The position numbers and the translations under genes are program-made. A stretch of 64,000 nt of DNA from Streptococcus thermophilus (lineage in GTDB: Bacteria; Bacillota; Bacilli; Lactobacillales; Streptococcaceae). Under the pieces are notes generated by a model. It had not been told where the DNA came from and did not search any database. It saw only the letters and a program-made list of their open reading frames with translations. Below, in pieces: positions 17,292-26,760 of the stretch. The first letter of the stretch is position 1. Each line of letters opens with the position of its first letter. The DNA lies in assembly GCF_010120595.1 (NCBI RefSeq), contig NZ_CP038020.1:1364001-1428000 (forward strand), written 5' to 3'.

Positions 17292-18315
17292 ATGAGAGCA
17301 GTTGTTGTTAATCAAGCAATCACAGGTATTGAAGTTGTGGACCATGAAAAACCAGCGTTAGTTACTCATGGTCAAGCCTTGGTTAAAGTTGAATACTGTG
17401 GCGTTTGCCATACTGACCTTCATGTAGCCCATGGAGACTTTGGTCAAGTTCCAGGTCGTATCTTAGGCCATGAGGGAATTGGTATTGTTGAAGAAGTTGG
17501 TGAAGGGGTTAAAACACTAAAAAAAGGTGATCGCGTATCAATCGCTTGGTTCTTCGAAGGGTGGTGTGGCTACTGTGAATATTGTACAACTGGACGTGAA
17601 ACACTCTGTCGGTCTGTAAAAAAATGCTGGTTATAGTGTTGATGGTGGTATGTGTGACTATGCTTTGGTTACTGCTGACTATGTTGTGAAAGTTCCAGAA
17701 GGACTTAATCAAGCTCAAGCTTCATCTATTACTTGTGCGGGAGTTACAACATATAAGGCTATTAAAGAAGCCAAAGTTGAACCTGGTCAATGGGTAGCTA
17801 TTTATGGTGCTGGAGGACTAGGTGACTTGGCTATTCAATATGCTAAGAAGGTTTTCAATGCACGAGTAGTGGCTGTTGATATCAACCAAGATAAACTTGA
17901 GTTTGCTAAGGAATCTGGTGCTGATTTAGTGGTGAACGGTAAAGAAGTTGAAGATGTAGCAGGCTATATCCAAGAGAAAACTGGTGGTACACATAGTGCT
18001 GTTGTAACAGCTGTTTCTAAGGTTGCTTTCAACCAGGCTGTCGATAGAGTACGTGCCGGTGGTACGGTCGTTGCCGTTGGGCTCCCATCTGAATACATGG
18101 AGCTCTCAATTGTCAAAACAGTTCTAGATGGTATCCGTGTTGTTGGATCTCTTGTAGGTACGCGTAAAGACTTAGAAGAAGCTTTTGACTTCGGTGCACA
18201 AGGCTTGGTAGTACCAGTTGTTGAAACCGTTCCTGTCGATACAGCTGTAAAAGTATTTGATCAAATGGAAAAAGGTGAAATTCAAGGACGTAAGGTACTT
18301 GATTTCACTAAGTAA
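17292..18315 (+). pseudogene. adhP: AdhP-type zinc alcohol dehydrogenase, one-base frameshift
   Basis: The start at 17292 has an excellent GGAGGTGA ribosome binding site. The protein shows the catalytic zinc site ([21 protein letters not shown]), the structural zinc Cys4 loop ([15 protein letters not shown]) and the NAD fold (GAGGLGDLAIQYA). The frame breaks at a run of seven A at 17618-17624; six A would give [19 protein letters not shown] and an intact ~341-residue enzyme. It would interconvert ethanol and acetaldehyde. A homopolymer indel is the classic place for a sequencing error, so re-reading the run matters here. Confidence 0.8.
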
Positions 18316-18490
18316 ACATACATTTGTCAATGACTACCATGATAACTATATGAGGAGTTGGGTAGCCTAAAACTGGCTAAATTACTTTTTGAAAGCAGTA
18401 TTTCTGAACAAAATTCCAGTGATTTATTTGTGTTGATAGAATTTTTATTGGTCTAAAACCTCATATAGATATAAAACTAGATATAAAACA

Positions 18491-18523
18491 AAAAAGCGTT
18501 GAACGATTGCGTTCAGCGCTTTT
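18491..18523 (+). terminator. Terminator after the alcohol dehydrogenase
   Basis: AAAAGCG..GAACG pairs with CGTTC.GCGCTTTT around an ATTG loop, followed by more T. It lies just before the distal guaA-end repeat and probably marks the boundary of the original adhP-guaA convergent arrangement. Confidence 0.75.
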
Positions 18524-18534
18524 GATGTTTTTGG

Positions 18535-18554
18535 TTTTATTTCCACTCAATAGT
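18535..18554 (-). repeat. Distal att-like copy of the guaA 3' end
   Basis: Read on the minus strand this is ACTATTGAGTGGAAATAAAA, which in frame spells T-I-E-W-K-stop. The true guaA end at 23919-23900 is ACTGTAGAGTGGGAATAAAA (T-V-E-W-E-stop), 17 of 20 bases identical. The 5.4 kb between the copies holds the restriction-modification genes. Integrases that target the 3' end of guaA produce exactly such a duplication. The stretch 18555-18760 next to it shows no gene. Confidence 0.65.
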
Positions 18555-18765
18555 AATCTATACCACTAAAATCCTTTCATATTGGGATTTTAGAAAGATT
18601 TACTTATTTTGGTGGGCTAGATGGTGGGGGTTGTTACTATTTTAAATTTTTTGATTTCCATTGAATTTTACTAAACTTTTTGAGGGGAATGAGATAGAAA
18701 TATTGCCAGTTATTTTCACAAATAATTTTTTCTTGCATTTATTACTCCTTACTATTTTTTTATTT

Positions 18766-18957
18766 TTAAAGAATATGTTTGAAAAAAATAGGTTTGCGGT
18801 CCTCGGGAAAAAACTGAGATTGGGTATTATATTTTTGGTTATCTGCTTCCCATTTACGATATTTTTCGCCAATTCTTTGTGAAGCCAATTGATAAATCAA
18901 CTCACAAGTTTTGAGATAGGGTCGTGAATTCACACTTTTCTTTGGCATTTCACTCAT
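18766..18957 (-). CDS. Short gene translationally coupled to res, unknown
   Basis: A 63-residue frame whose ATG overlaps the res stop (ATGA), a strong sign of translational coupling. The protein is basic and helical (ELIYQLASQRIGEKYRKW) with no recognised domain. It could be a small accessory subunit of the restriction system or the head of a larger gene truncated when the island end was formed; the low-complexity AT-rich sequence behind it favours truncation. Confidence 0.5.
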   Translation of the reverse strand: MSEMPKKSVNSRPYLKTCELIYQLASQRIGEKYRKWEADNQKYNTQSQFFPEDRKPIFFKHIL

Positions 18958-21736
18958 CCTCCTCGATTATTACATCAGTAGAAGGGTCTGCTACCATCAA
19001 TAAATCTATCTGTTCATTAGGTTTCTGATAGGTCACGCCAGACATTGCCATCAATTCAGGGATTGTGTTTTGTCCGTCTTTTGCGGTAAAGAATTTCAGA
19101 CCGCTAATCTTGACGTTATCGACACCATCTTCAAATTCCATCTCTGCTTGATGGTCGGTCATATAGAGCAACAAGTCCTGCTTCCATAGCTCGCTGACGA
19201 ATCTATCGCCACTCATGCCTTTTGGTTCAATGAATATTTGGAAGCAAAAGTCACTATCTTCAAGGAACAAGATGAAGTCGGGTTGGAAGCCCTGCAAGTG
19301 CATATCTACAATTTCGCCAGCTCGATTGATCCGTGAGCCATATTGATGGAGCTTGAGCTTTTCGCTCTTAGCTGACTCACGGTGCATATTCTCGTCCATG
19401 CGGAACAAGTAAACTGCCTTGTTATATTTGGCTTTTAGCTCATTCACATGAGCTTGAATACGTGTGATGAGGTCAAATTCCAACTTGTTGACGATAGCAC
19501 GGTCATAGACATAGAAGTCCTCAGCTATATCGTAAACTGCAACTTTTTGAGTGGCTTCATTCAAGAGGTTTGCCGTGTCATACTCAGGTACTCGCTTATT
19601 ATAGTTGGTTAGATACTCACTAATTGGGTAGCCAACAAACCTGTTTGTGCCTCGTTTCTTGACATAGCCAGACTTGAATTTGACTTCGTACTCTTTCAAA
19701 AGGTCAATGGTGACTTTCAAAATCTCGTCTGCCGTAATATCTGTTGACTTGTATTCTTTTGGAACGGTCAAGAAAAGTTTCAACTTACTTGCGTTTAGCC
19801 AGTTTTCCCCATAGATGAACTCTTTCATGGATTCAAGCAATGGCAGATACTTTTTCAAGTTGTCAAATTGATAAAACTCAAGGCGGTGAATGGCTTTCTT
19901 AATATAGCGGTCATCAAACCTATCAACATGGATTTGTTTTGTCTCAGTCAATGCGACTGTTGCTTGATAAGACACCTCACGAGTACCATAATTCAAACTT
20001 CTTTGAATATCGGTCTTGTGTGTGATTCCGTATTTCTGAATGGAATCAAACCAATCATCTGCCACATCCTCAGCTTCGTTATAATAGATTTTTCCTGTCT
20101 TATAGGTTTCTGTTTTTTTGAAAGCAGGCTTGACCTTGATTTCAATCGGTGGATTTTTCTTGTCCTGACCCGTTGGCAAGTCCATTTGCTTCAATGAGCC
20201 TACAAGCTGTTTAAGATATTGTGGCTCATTCATGGTGTGGTAGTGCAACGTTTCTAGGAACAATTGCTTGTTTGAGGTGTCGTTATCAAATCTACGTTGA
20301 TAGCTTTTCACACCGTCCAATTCAAATGGATAATACCTTGCACCACGCCCAATGAGTTGCGCTTCAACCATTGTGGCATTTTTGTTTGTCGCAGCTTCCT
20401 GCTCAATACGGACAATATCATAGAGGTTGAGAACATCCCATCCCTCGGTCAGTTTTGCGACCGCAAAAACCACACGATAGAGGTTGTTTGGGCTTTCGAG
20501 CGTGTTGAGTGCCTCATACTGCCCCTTTTCAAGCATATTTCCGCTTGTGTCATTAGCATTTAACACGTTTCTCGGGTCAAAGTCTTGCTTAATCTCACGG
20601 ACGATTTTTGCAAGGTCATCTTCATTTTTGAGATAGTAATTGTAAGCCAGTTCCAAAGCTGAGCTGTCGTTGCTATCTAGGACTTGTTGGCGCTTGATAA
20701 ATGCGAGCAAATCCGTAACGTTGAGATTTTGAATCAGCTCATTAAAGACCTTGTTGGCTTCCAGTGATACCGCAACTTTTGCGGACTTAAACATAATCAC
20801 GGGCTTAAATGTTCCTGTGACACCCTCGGCATAAGCACAGTATTTTCTAAACTGCGAAAGCAAGACCGCGTTTAGCATTTTATCTTGGTCGCTTGCGGAC
20901 GTTTCAATTCGCTTAACCTGCTTGGAATAGCCATCAAACATGAATTGATTCAACGGATAGCGGTAGACCACCTTATCCCGATACTTGTTATATATGACTT
21001 CTTTATCAAAATCGACTGTTGCCGTAAATTCAAGGAGGAGATTCTTTTGTTCCTTATCATCACGGGCACGCAAGATTTTGTTAATGGCTGATTCCCAAGT
21101 ATTTTCAGCTTCCTTTTCAGACTTGGTGCTTGCGGAATAATGGTGTGCTTCATCCGCTAAGACTGCAACAGGTTGGTTTTCATAGTCTGAAAGCCCCATG
21201 GTATTTTCTTTCAAGACAAACAGGTCATCCGATACTTTTTGAACCGAAGATAGCTTAATGTAAATGGTGTTGTCTTGTTGAATCCGTGGGAAACGTTCGA
21301 CTTGCTTAATGAAAATATGCTTGCCGTCGATTTCAATTTTGTCTTGGAACAGGTATTTTTCACTATTTTCGTTGACCAAGTTGTCCTTTGTTTTCATCAA
21401 GACTGAGTTGGTATTGACGGTAAACAAGAAGTTGCGATAGCCATGCTCTTGATAAAGGTAGAGGATAAGCCCTGCCATCAAGTCGGTTTTCCCTGAACCA
21501 GTCGCCATATTAAAAAGGACGTGTTGAGGGTTGGGCTTAATCTGCATTTGCGTATAGTGATAGTTTCGGATAGCTTCGTCCTGATAGTCGCGCAAAGTAT
21601 GAATTAAGTTAGCATTGATGTATTCGGGAATTTCATAACCTTGGTGCTGACTGAACAAATCTTTTTCAGCTTGTTCCGCCTGATCCACAAGGGGAAATTG
21701 ACGAGCGTTAGTAGGCGTTTTCTTTGCTTTTGCCAT
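18950..21736 (-). CDS. res: Type III restriction enzyme subunit Res
   Basis: A 928-residue restriction subunit taken to start at 21736, one base after the mod stop; an in-frame extension to 21784 would overlap mod. It shows superfamily 2 helicase/translocase motifs: Walker A MATGSGKTDL (about residues 77-86), DEAH box VLADEAHHY, and motif VI LIGRGARYYPF. The C-terminal region has a PD-(D/E)xK-like nuclease core (DFILFLEDSDFCFQIFIEPKG in part). With Mod it cuts DNA after ATP-dependent communication between two unmethylated inversely oriented sites. The frame is intact, so the system may be active against phage. Confidence 0.93.
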   Translation of the reverse strand: MAKAKKTPTNARQFPLVDQAEQAEKDLFSQHQGYEIPEYINANLIHTLRDYQDEAIRNYHYTQMQIKPNPQHVLFNMATGSGKTDLMAGLILYLYQEHGYRNFLFTVNTNSVLMKTKDNLVNENSEKYLFQDKIEIDGKHIFIKQVERFPRIQQDNTIYIKLSSVQKVSDDLFVLKENTMGLSDYENQPVAVLADEAHHYSASTKSEKEAENTWESAINKILRARDDKEQKNLLLEFTATVDFDKEVIYNKYRDKVVYRYPLNQFMFDGYSKQVKRIETSASDQDKMLNAVLLSQFRKYCAYAEGVTGTFKPVIMFKSAKVAVSLEANKVFNELIQNLNVTDLLAFIKRQQVLDSNDSSALELAYNYYLKNEDDLAKIVREIKQDFDPRNVLNANDTSGNMLEKGQYEALNTLESPNNLYRVVFAVAKLTEGWDVLNLYDIVRIEQEAATNKNATMVEAQLIGRGARYYPFELDGVKSYQRRFDNDTSNKQLFLETLHYHTMNEPQYLKQLVGSLKQMDLPTGQDKKNPPIEIKVKPAFKKTETYKTGKIYYNEAEDVADDWFDSIQKYGITHKTDIQRSLNYGTREVSYQATVALTETKQIHVDRFDDRYIKKAIHRLEFYQFDNLKKYLPLLESMKEFIYGENWLNASKLKLFLTVPKEYKSTDITADEILKVTIDLLKEYEVKFKSGYVKKRGTNRFVGYPISEYLTNYNKRVPEYDTANLLNEATQKVAVYDIAEDFYVYDRAIVNKLEFDLITRIQAHVNELKAKYNKAVYLFRMDENMHRESAKSEKLKLHQYGSRINRAGEIVDMHLQGFQPDFILFLEDSDFCFQIFIEPKGMSGDRFVSELWKQDLLLYMTDHQAEMEFEDGVDNVKISGLKFFTAKDGQNTIPELMAMSGVTYQKPNEQIDLLMVADPSTDVIIEEDE

Positions 21737-21737
21737 G

Positions 21738-23678
21738 CTAGTCACCACCCTCATAGAAAGTCTTGTTGAAGGTGTAGTCTTCATCAGAGATTAAGTCACG
21801 GACGTTCTTATCGTCAATTTCTGAGAAGTTGTAGTAAAGCCCGTTTTTATCAAGGAGTTTCACAAGTAGGCGTTTATTTTCGTCAAACCCCTGTAACCAA
21901 TCAATTTTGGATAAATCAGCACGGAACGAAATATCGGCAGGTTCGGTCGTATCTGTTCCAGCAAGCATACGCTCATAGACTGACTTCAATTCATCAAGGT
22001 TTTTGGCATGGATAACATCTTGCAAGTAGCTCATATTTTTAGGGAATAATTCGGCGTAGACAAATGAACCACCACCTTGCCAATTAACGTCTTTTGATAT
22101 TCCGCCTTGTTCGCCCTCAATGACTTTTTCAAGACGTGGAACTGCGACAGTATTGATATAGTCCATTTGTTCAATACCAATGAACCGGCGATTCATCTTC
22201 ATTGCAACAGCTTGAGTAGTAGCAGAACCCATGAAGAAATCCAAAATCAAGTCATTTTCATCTGACCCAAGTGTCAAAATTCTTTGAATCAGCTTTTCAG
22301 GTTTTGGAGTTCCAAAAGAAGCAGTTCCTTCAAATAAGTTCTTTATTTCTTTTTTAGCATCTTGATTATGCCCAACTTCTTGATATGTCCATAGTGTCTG
22401 AGCAACAACCCCTGCATTCACTTCGCTAAGAAATCTTTTATATGATGGACTACTATTTCCATCCTTGCCAAAATAAACACGATTATCAGCAAGTAATTCT
22501 TCGTAACGTCTTTTTGAGTATAACCATGAACGCCCAGATGGAGGTAATACTTTTCTACCTGATGGAGTTGTAATTTCATAAATATTCTTTTCTACAGCTG
22601 GCCCTACGGAAAAATTATCTGCTTTGTAAACTCCTCGTGGGTCATTGTCAGGATTTTTATATGAAGCAACCATCTCAGCTTTTCGAGGTAACCTATTCAG
22701 TTCTTTTGCCCCAGAATTATTTTTTGCGTAAACCAAGATATAATCATGACTTTTCGAAAATGTCTTTTTCAGATTGATAGGTGCATACGCACGTTGCCAC
22801 ACAACCTCATCAAGGAAGTTATCCGCACCAAAAACACTGTCAGCCAGTACTTTCAAATAATGACTTTCATACCCATCAATCGAAATCCAAATTGTTCCAT
22901 CATCAGACAACAACTCCCAAGCAATCTCCAACCTGTTCTTCATGAAAACTAACCAACTGGAGTGATTAAATTTATCATTGTAGTTAAATGAGTCTTTACC
23001 TGTGTTGTAAGGTGGGTCGATATAAATTTGACGAACTTTTCCTGCAAATTCATTTTTCAGCGTATGCAACGCCAACAGATTATTTCCTTTGATAATCAGA
23101 TTGTCTTTCTCTTTATCAAAAGAAACAATCCCATTATCTACCTCTGTACTGTACTGTGCTGTGTTGTGCTGTGCTCCCTTATTATCGCCAAAGCGTTTGA
23201 CATTTACAAACACTTTCTTGTCAAAAAGACGGTCAATCTCGTCTTTCTCGATAACCTCATTCAAGAAGGCATCATCGTAGCCTTCTTCGTTATTCTCCTT
23301 GGTCATGGAAGCAGTAAGCACACAATCTTTGAACGGAAAATCTAAGACAACATCTTGGCTGTCTTCTAAGAATTTTCCTTTTGAAGCCAAGCCAACACGA
23401 TTTTCATATTTGGTGTAGCTTGTGTCCCAGTAATCGTTATAGAGAACGGCTTCTTCAAGTTGTTCAATTTGAAAGAGCTTTTGCCCTGCCACCTCCTTAA
23501 TAAAATGATTCTTAATGAAATCTACTTCAAACAACTTGCTCAAAAGTGCTTCATCATAATTTCGTAAATCATCCGTGAGTTTGGAACGGTTCAATTCTTC
23601 TCCGACAAAATATTTGTCGCCAAAAGATACCAAAGCCGTTTTCAACTCGTCAAAAATTTTCGGTTCAATTTTTGCCAT
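21738..23678 (-). CDS. mod: Type III DNA methyltransferase subunit Mod
   Basis: A 646-residue beta-class adenine methyltransferase: catalytic DPPYNTG at residues 221-227 comes first and the AdoMet-binding DFFMGSATTQA lies near residue 480. The target recognition region between them should set the sequence specificity shared with Res. Just upstream of the catalytic motif, residues 168-178 (AQHNTAQYST) are encoded by six imperfect pentanucleotide units, a layout seen in phase-variable mod genes. The frame is currently open (ON). The first of three linked genes; GGAGACGAC precedes the start. Confidence 0.93.
   Translation of the reverse strand: MAKIEPKIFDELKTALVSFGDKYFVGEELNRSKLTDDLRNYDEALLSKLFEVDFIKNHFIKEVAGQKLFQIEQLEEAVLYNDYWDTSYTKYENRVGLASKGKFLEDSQDVVLDFPFKDCVLTASMTKENNEEGYDDAFLNEVIEKDEIDRLFDKKVFVNVKRFGDNKGAQHNTAQYSTEVDNGIVSFDKEKDNLIIKGNNLLALHTLKNEFAGKVRQIYIDPPYNTGKDSFNYNDKFNHSSWLVFMKNRLEIAWELLSDDGTIWISIDGYESHYLKVLADSVFGADNFLDEVVWQRAYAPINLKKTFSKSHDYILVYAKNNSGAKELNRLPRKAEMVASYKNPDNDPRGVYKADNFSVGPAVEKNIYEITTPSGRKVLPPSGRSWLYSKRRYEELLADNRVYFGKDGNSSPSYKRFLSEVNAGVVAQTLWTYQEVGHNQDAKKEIKNLFEGTASFGTPKPEKLIQRILTLGSDENDLILDFFMGSATTQAVAMKMNRRFIGIEQMDYINTVAVPRLEKVIEGEQGGISKDVNWQGGGSFVYAELFPKNMSYLQDVIHAKNLDELKSVYERMLAGTDTTEPADISFRADLSKIDWLQGFDENKRLLVKLLDKNGLYYNFSEIDDKNVRDLISDEDYTFNKTFYEGGD
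23145..23174 (-). repeat. Degenerate pentanucleotide repeat inside mod
   Basis: On the plus strand six consecutive 5-base units read TGTAC, TGTAC, TGTGC, TGTGT, TGTGC, TGTGC (GCACA-type on the coding strand). Because five is not a multiple of three, gain or loss of one unit would shift the mod frame. Interruptions limit perfect runs to two units, so present-day slippage is likely slow. Confidence 0.75.
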
Positions 23679-23740
23679 ATGTGTCGTCTCCTTAATAGTT
23701 TATCTCTTAAATTATAGCATTGAACACCTTACACGTGTTA

Positions 23741-23796
23741 GCGAGAGCCAAAAAAAACCTCCCACCGACAACCATTCAGTGAGAGGATTTTTGGCG
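23741..23796. other. Hairpin-bearing island segment between mod and guaA
   Basis: Within the ~220-bp gap upstream of mod, CCTCCCACCGAC and CAGTGAGAGG with flanking A- and T-runs form a terminator-like hairpin. The remainder up to the guaA end is AT-rich and non-coding. This is where an integrase gene would be expected next to an attachment site, but no integrase frame is visible. Confidence 0.35.
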
Positions 23797-23899
23797 ACAG
23801 TTTTGGAGACAATTCAAATCATTTTGTGTCTCCGAACCTCACTTGATTTTTAGCTAAATGCAGTAAAATCAACGTTTCTGGTGTTATAAAGTGTCACTA

Positions 23900-23919
23900 T
23901 TTTATTCCCACTCTACAGT
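23900..23919 (-). repeat. Proximal att-like site: 3' end of guaA
   Basis: Contains the final guaA codons and stop; 17 of 20 bases match the copy at 18535-18554. Together they delimit a 5.4-kb insert. Confidence 0.65.
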
Positions 23920-25464
23920 TGCAGGTGGTTTACTTGTAATATCGTAGACGATACGGTTAACGTGATCAACTTCGTTAACGATTCGAACAGAAATCTTTTG
24001 GAGAACCTCCCATGGAAGTTTCGCAAAGTCAGCTGTCATACCGTCAATTGAAGTGATAGCACGGATAGCAATAGTATAGTCGTAAGTTCGTCCGTCACCC
24101 ATAACACCGACAGAACGTACGCCTGTGTTAACAGTGAAGTATTGCCATACATCACGGTCAAGACCAGCCTTAGCGATTTCCTCGCGAAGAATAGCATCAG
24201 ACTCACGAACGGTTTCAAGTTTCTCTTCAGTGATTTCACCCATAACACGGATGGCAAGTCCTGGTCCTGGGAATGGTTGGCGCCAAACGACCTCGTCAGG
24301 CATTCCCAGTTCAGTACCAAGAGCGCGCACTTCATCTTTAAAGAGAGTGTTAAGTGGTTCAATCAATTCAAACTGCATGTCTTCTGGAAGACCACCAACG
24401 TTGTGGTGAGATTTGATTGTTTGCGCTGTTTCAGTACCTGATTCAATGATATCAGTGTAGAGTGTTCCTTGAGCTAGGAAGTCAACACCTTTAAGTTTGC
24501 TTGCTTCGTCATCAAAAACGTGAACAAATTCGTTACCGATGATTTTACGTTTTTTCTCAGGGTCATCAACACCAGCCAAGAGATCAAGGAAGCGTTTAGA
24601 AGCATCAACACGGATAATGTTAAGGCCAAATTTACCTCCCAGCATCTCCATAACCTGGTCGCCTTCACCTTTACGGAGAAGACCGTGGTCAACAAAGATA
24701 CATGTCAATTGATCACCAATAGCTTTTTGCAAGAGCACACCGACAACAGATGAATCAACTCCACCTGATAGTCCAAGAAGGACTTTGCGGTCGCCAACTG
24801 TTTCACGAATCTGTGCAATTTGCATATCTACGAAGTTAGCCATTGACCAGTCACCTTTGGCACCACATATACTAAAAGCGAAGTTTTTCAAAATGTCGTT
24901 ACCATATACAGTGTGACGAACTTCTGGGTGGAATTGGATACCATAAAAGTTTTTCTTAGTATCTTCCATCGCAGCGAATGGGCAATCCACTGAGTCACCA
25001 ACAAGATGGAAACCTTCTGGAATTTCTGTAACAGCATCACCGTGGCTCATCAGAACGACTTGTTCTTCAGGAGTTCCAGCAAAGAGCTCTGATTGGGCAC
25101 GAAGGCGAAGTGTTGATTGGCCATACTCACGGTTACCTGCTTCACCAGCCGGAACAACTTTACCACCGAGTTTGTGGGTCAAAAGTTGCATTCCGTAACA
25201 GATACCAAGAATTGGGATACCAAGCTCGAAAATTTCTTCGTCAATACCAAATGCATCTTCGGCATAAACAGAGTTGGGACCACCAGAAAGTATGATCCCG
25301 ATGGGATTGATGGCACGTACTTCATCAGCAGTAATTTTATGGCTCTTCAATTCAGAGAAAACGCCAAATTCACGAATACGACGTGCAATCAGCTGATTGT
25401 ATTGGCTACCATAGTCTAGAACAATGATTTTCTGCACATCATTCAAAGTAGAAATGTTAGTCAT
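23902..25464 (-). CDS. guaA: GMP synthase (glutamine-hydrolysing) GuaA
   Basis: A 520-residue enzyme converting XMP to GMP. The class I glutaminase domain (catalytic cysteine in GICYGMQ) covers the first ~200 residues, followed by the ATP pyrophosphatase loop [11 protein letters not shown] and the GMP synthase dimerisation domain ending [13 protein letters not shown] place the start at the ATG at 25464 behind AAAGGG; an in-frame codon at 25488 would add eight residues without a good ribosome binding site. The gene is intact despite serving as an island insertion site. Confidence 0.97.
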   Translation of the reverse strand: MTNISTLNDVQKIIVLDYGSQYNQLIARRIREFGVFSELKSHKITADEVRAINPIGIILSGGPNSVYAEDAFGIDEEIFELGIPILGICYGMQLLTHKLGGKVVPAGEAGNREYGQSTLRLRAQSELFAGTPEEQVVLMSHGDAVTEIPEGFHLVGDSVDCPFAAMEDTKKNFYGIQFHPEVRHTVYGNDILKNFAFSICGAKGDWSMANFVDMQIAQIRETVGDRKVLLGLSGGVDSSVVGVLLQKAIGDQLTCIFVDHGLLRKGEGDQVMEMLGGKFGLNIIRVDASKRFLDLLAGVDDPEKKRKIIGNEFVHVFDDEASKLKGVDFLAQGTLYTDIIESGTETAQTIKSHHNVGGLPEDMQFELIEPLNTLFKDEVRALGTELGMPDEVVWRQPFPGPGLAIRVMGEITEEKLETVRESDAILREEIAKAGLDRDVWQYFTVNTGVRSVGVMGDGRTYDYTIAIRAITSIDGMTADFAKLPWEVLQKISVRIVNEVDHVNRIVYDITSKPPATVEWE

Positions 25465-25631
25465 TATTACCCTTTCTTTTTGCATCACATGTAGATTCTT
25501 TCTTATGCAATCATTGTATCACAAATTCATGGACTTAGCACCTAGATTTATACGAGAAACTGTAAATCTCTTACTTATATTTACAATTTTGTCACTTTTT
25601 TTGTAAAATAGGGAAAAAGGAGGGGAATTGG

Positions 25632-26330
25632 ATGTTACCAGCGTATATTCGCATACATGATAAGATTAAGGAAGATGTTGATGATGGTACTTGGAAAATT
25701 GGGCAACGTCTTCCTAGCGAGCGAGATCTTTGCGAGACTTTTGATGTGAGTCGGATGACTGTGCGCCAGGCGATAACACTTTTAGTGGATGAGGGGATTT
25801 TAGAACGCAAACCAGGCAGTGGAACCTTTGTTGCTAGTAGTCGAGTTAAGGAAAAGATGCGTGGAACTACGAGTTTTACTGAGATTGTCAAATCCCAAGG
25901 GAGGAAGCCATCTAGTGAGCTTATTTCGTATCAACGTCTACATCCAAATGAGTTTGAAATCAAGAATTTAGGTGTCTTGCCACAGTCCCATGTCATTCGT
26001 ATGGAACGTGTTCGTTTTGCTGATGACATTCCGGTTGCCTATGAAATTGCCAGTATCCCTGAGAAAATTATCCGAGGTTTTAAGGAATCAGAAATTACCG
26101 AACATTTCTTCAAGACATTAACTGATAATGGCTATGAAATAGGAAAAAGTCAGCAGACAATATCAGCAAGTTTGGCCAATAGTAGTCTAGCCAAGCACCT
26201 CAAGGTTAAGACTGGTGATGCTCTTTTGAGTCTGACACAAATTTCCTTTCTCCAAGACGGGCAGGCTTTCGAATATGTACGAAGTTACTATGTTGGCGAC
26301 CGTTTTGAATTTTATTTGGAGAACAATTAG
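25632..26330 (+). CDS. GntR-family regulator with UTRA domain
   Basis: A 232-residue HutC/NagR-subfamily repressor. The N-terminal winged helix (RLPSERDLCETFDVSRMTVR) is followed from about residue 85 by a UTRA ligand-binding domain (SLTQISFLQDGQAFEYVRSYY at the end). UTRA regulators often sense phosphorylated sugars. It diverges from guaA and is not fused to any sugar operon. The paired TTGG...CCAA boxes at glmS in this window make a NagR-like role worth considering, but this is inference. Confidence 0.85.
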   Translation: MLPAYIRIHDKIKEDVDDGTWKIGQRLPSERDLCETFDVSRMTVRQAITLLVDEGILERKPGSGTFVASSRVKEKMRGTTSFTEIVKSQGRKPSSELISYQRLHPNEFEIKNLGVLPQSHVIRMERVRFADDIPVAYEIASIPEKIIRGFKESEITEHFFKTLTDNGYEIGKSQQTISASLANSSLAKHLKVKTGDALLSLTQISFLQDGQAFEYVRSYYVGDRFEFYLENN

Positions 26331-26395
26331 AAGTCACTGCTTTTTTCTGCACAAGTATGGTGCTAACACCATGATTTTATGGTAAAATGTAGCTT

Positions 26396-26728
26396 ATGGA
26401 AATTGAAAAAACCAATCGCATGAATGCCCTCTTTGAGTTCTATGCAGCTTTGTTAACAGATAAGCAGATGAACTATATTGAGCTATATTATGCGGATGAT
26501 TATAGTTTGGCAGAAATTGCCGAGGAATTTGGTGTGAGTCGTCAGGCCGTATATGATAACATCAAGCGCACTGAGAAGATTTTAGAAGATTACGAGATGA
26601 AATTACATATGTATTCAGACTACATCGTCCGTAGCCAAATTTTTGATGATATCATGGAAAAATACGCAGACGATAGCTATCTCCAGGAACAAATTGCAAT
26701 CCTGAGCAGCATTGATAATAGAGATTAG
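26396..26728 (+). CDS. ylxM: YlxM family SRP-associated protein
   Basis: A 110-residue helix-turn-helix protein ([22 protein letters not shown]) of the YlxM family, always found directly upstream of ffh. It associates with the signal recognition particle in streptococci. Only 32 bases separate it from ffh, so they form one operon. Confidence 0.93.
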   Translation: MEIEKTNRMNALFEFYAALLTDKQMNYIELYYADDYSLAEIAEEFGVSRQAVYDNIKRTEKILEDYEMKLHMYSDYIVRSQIFDDIMEKYADDSYLQEQIAILSSIDNRD

Positions 26729-26760
26729 ATTCAAGCAGAAAGTAAGAGAGGAAATGGCAT

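Noticed and set aside
19868..21091. Several plus-strand open frames opposite res
   Set aside because: They arise from the reverse reading of res; no starts with ribosome binding sites and no family resemblance.
18535..23919. Active integrative element at guaA
   Set aside because: No integrase, relaxase or excisionase gene is visible between the repeats; only an island remnant is claimed.
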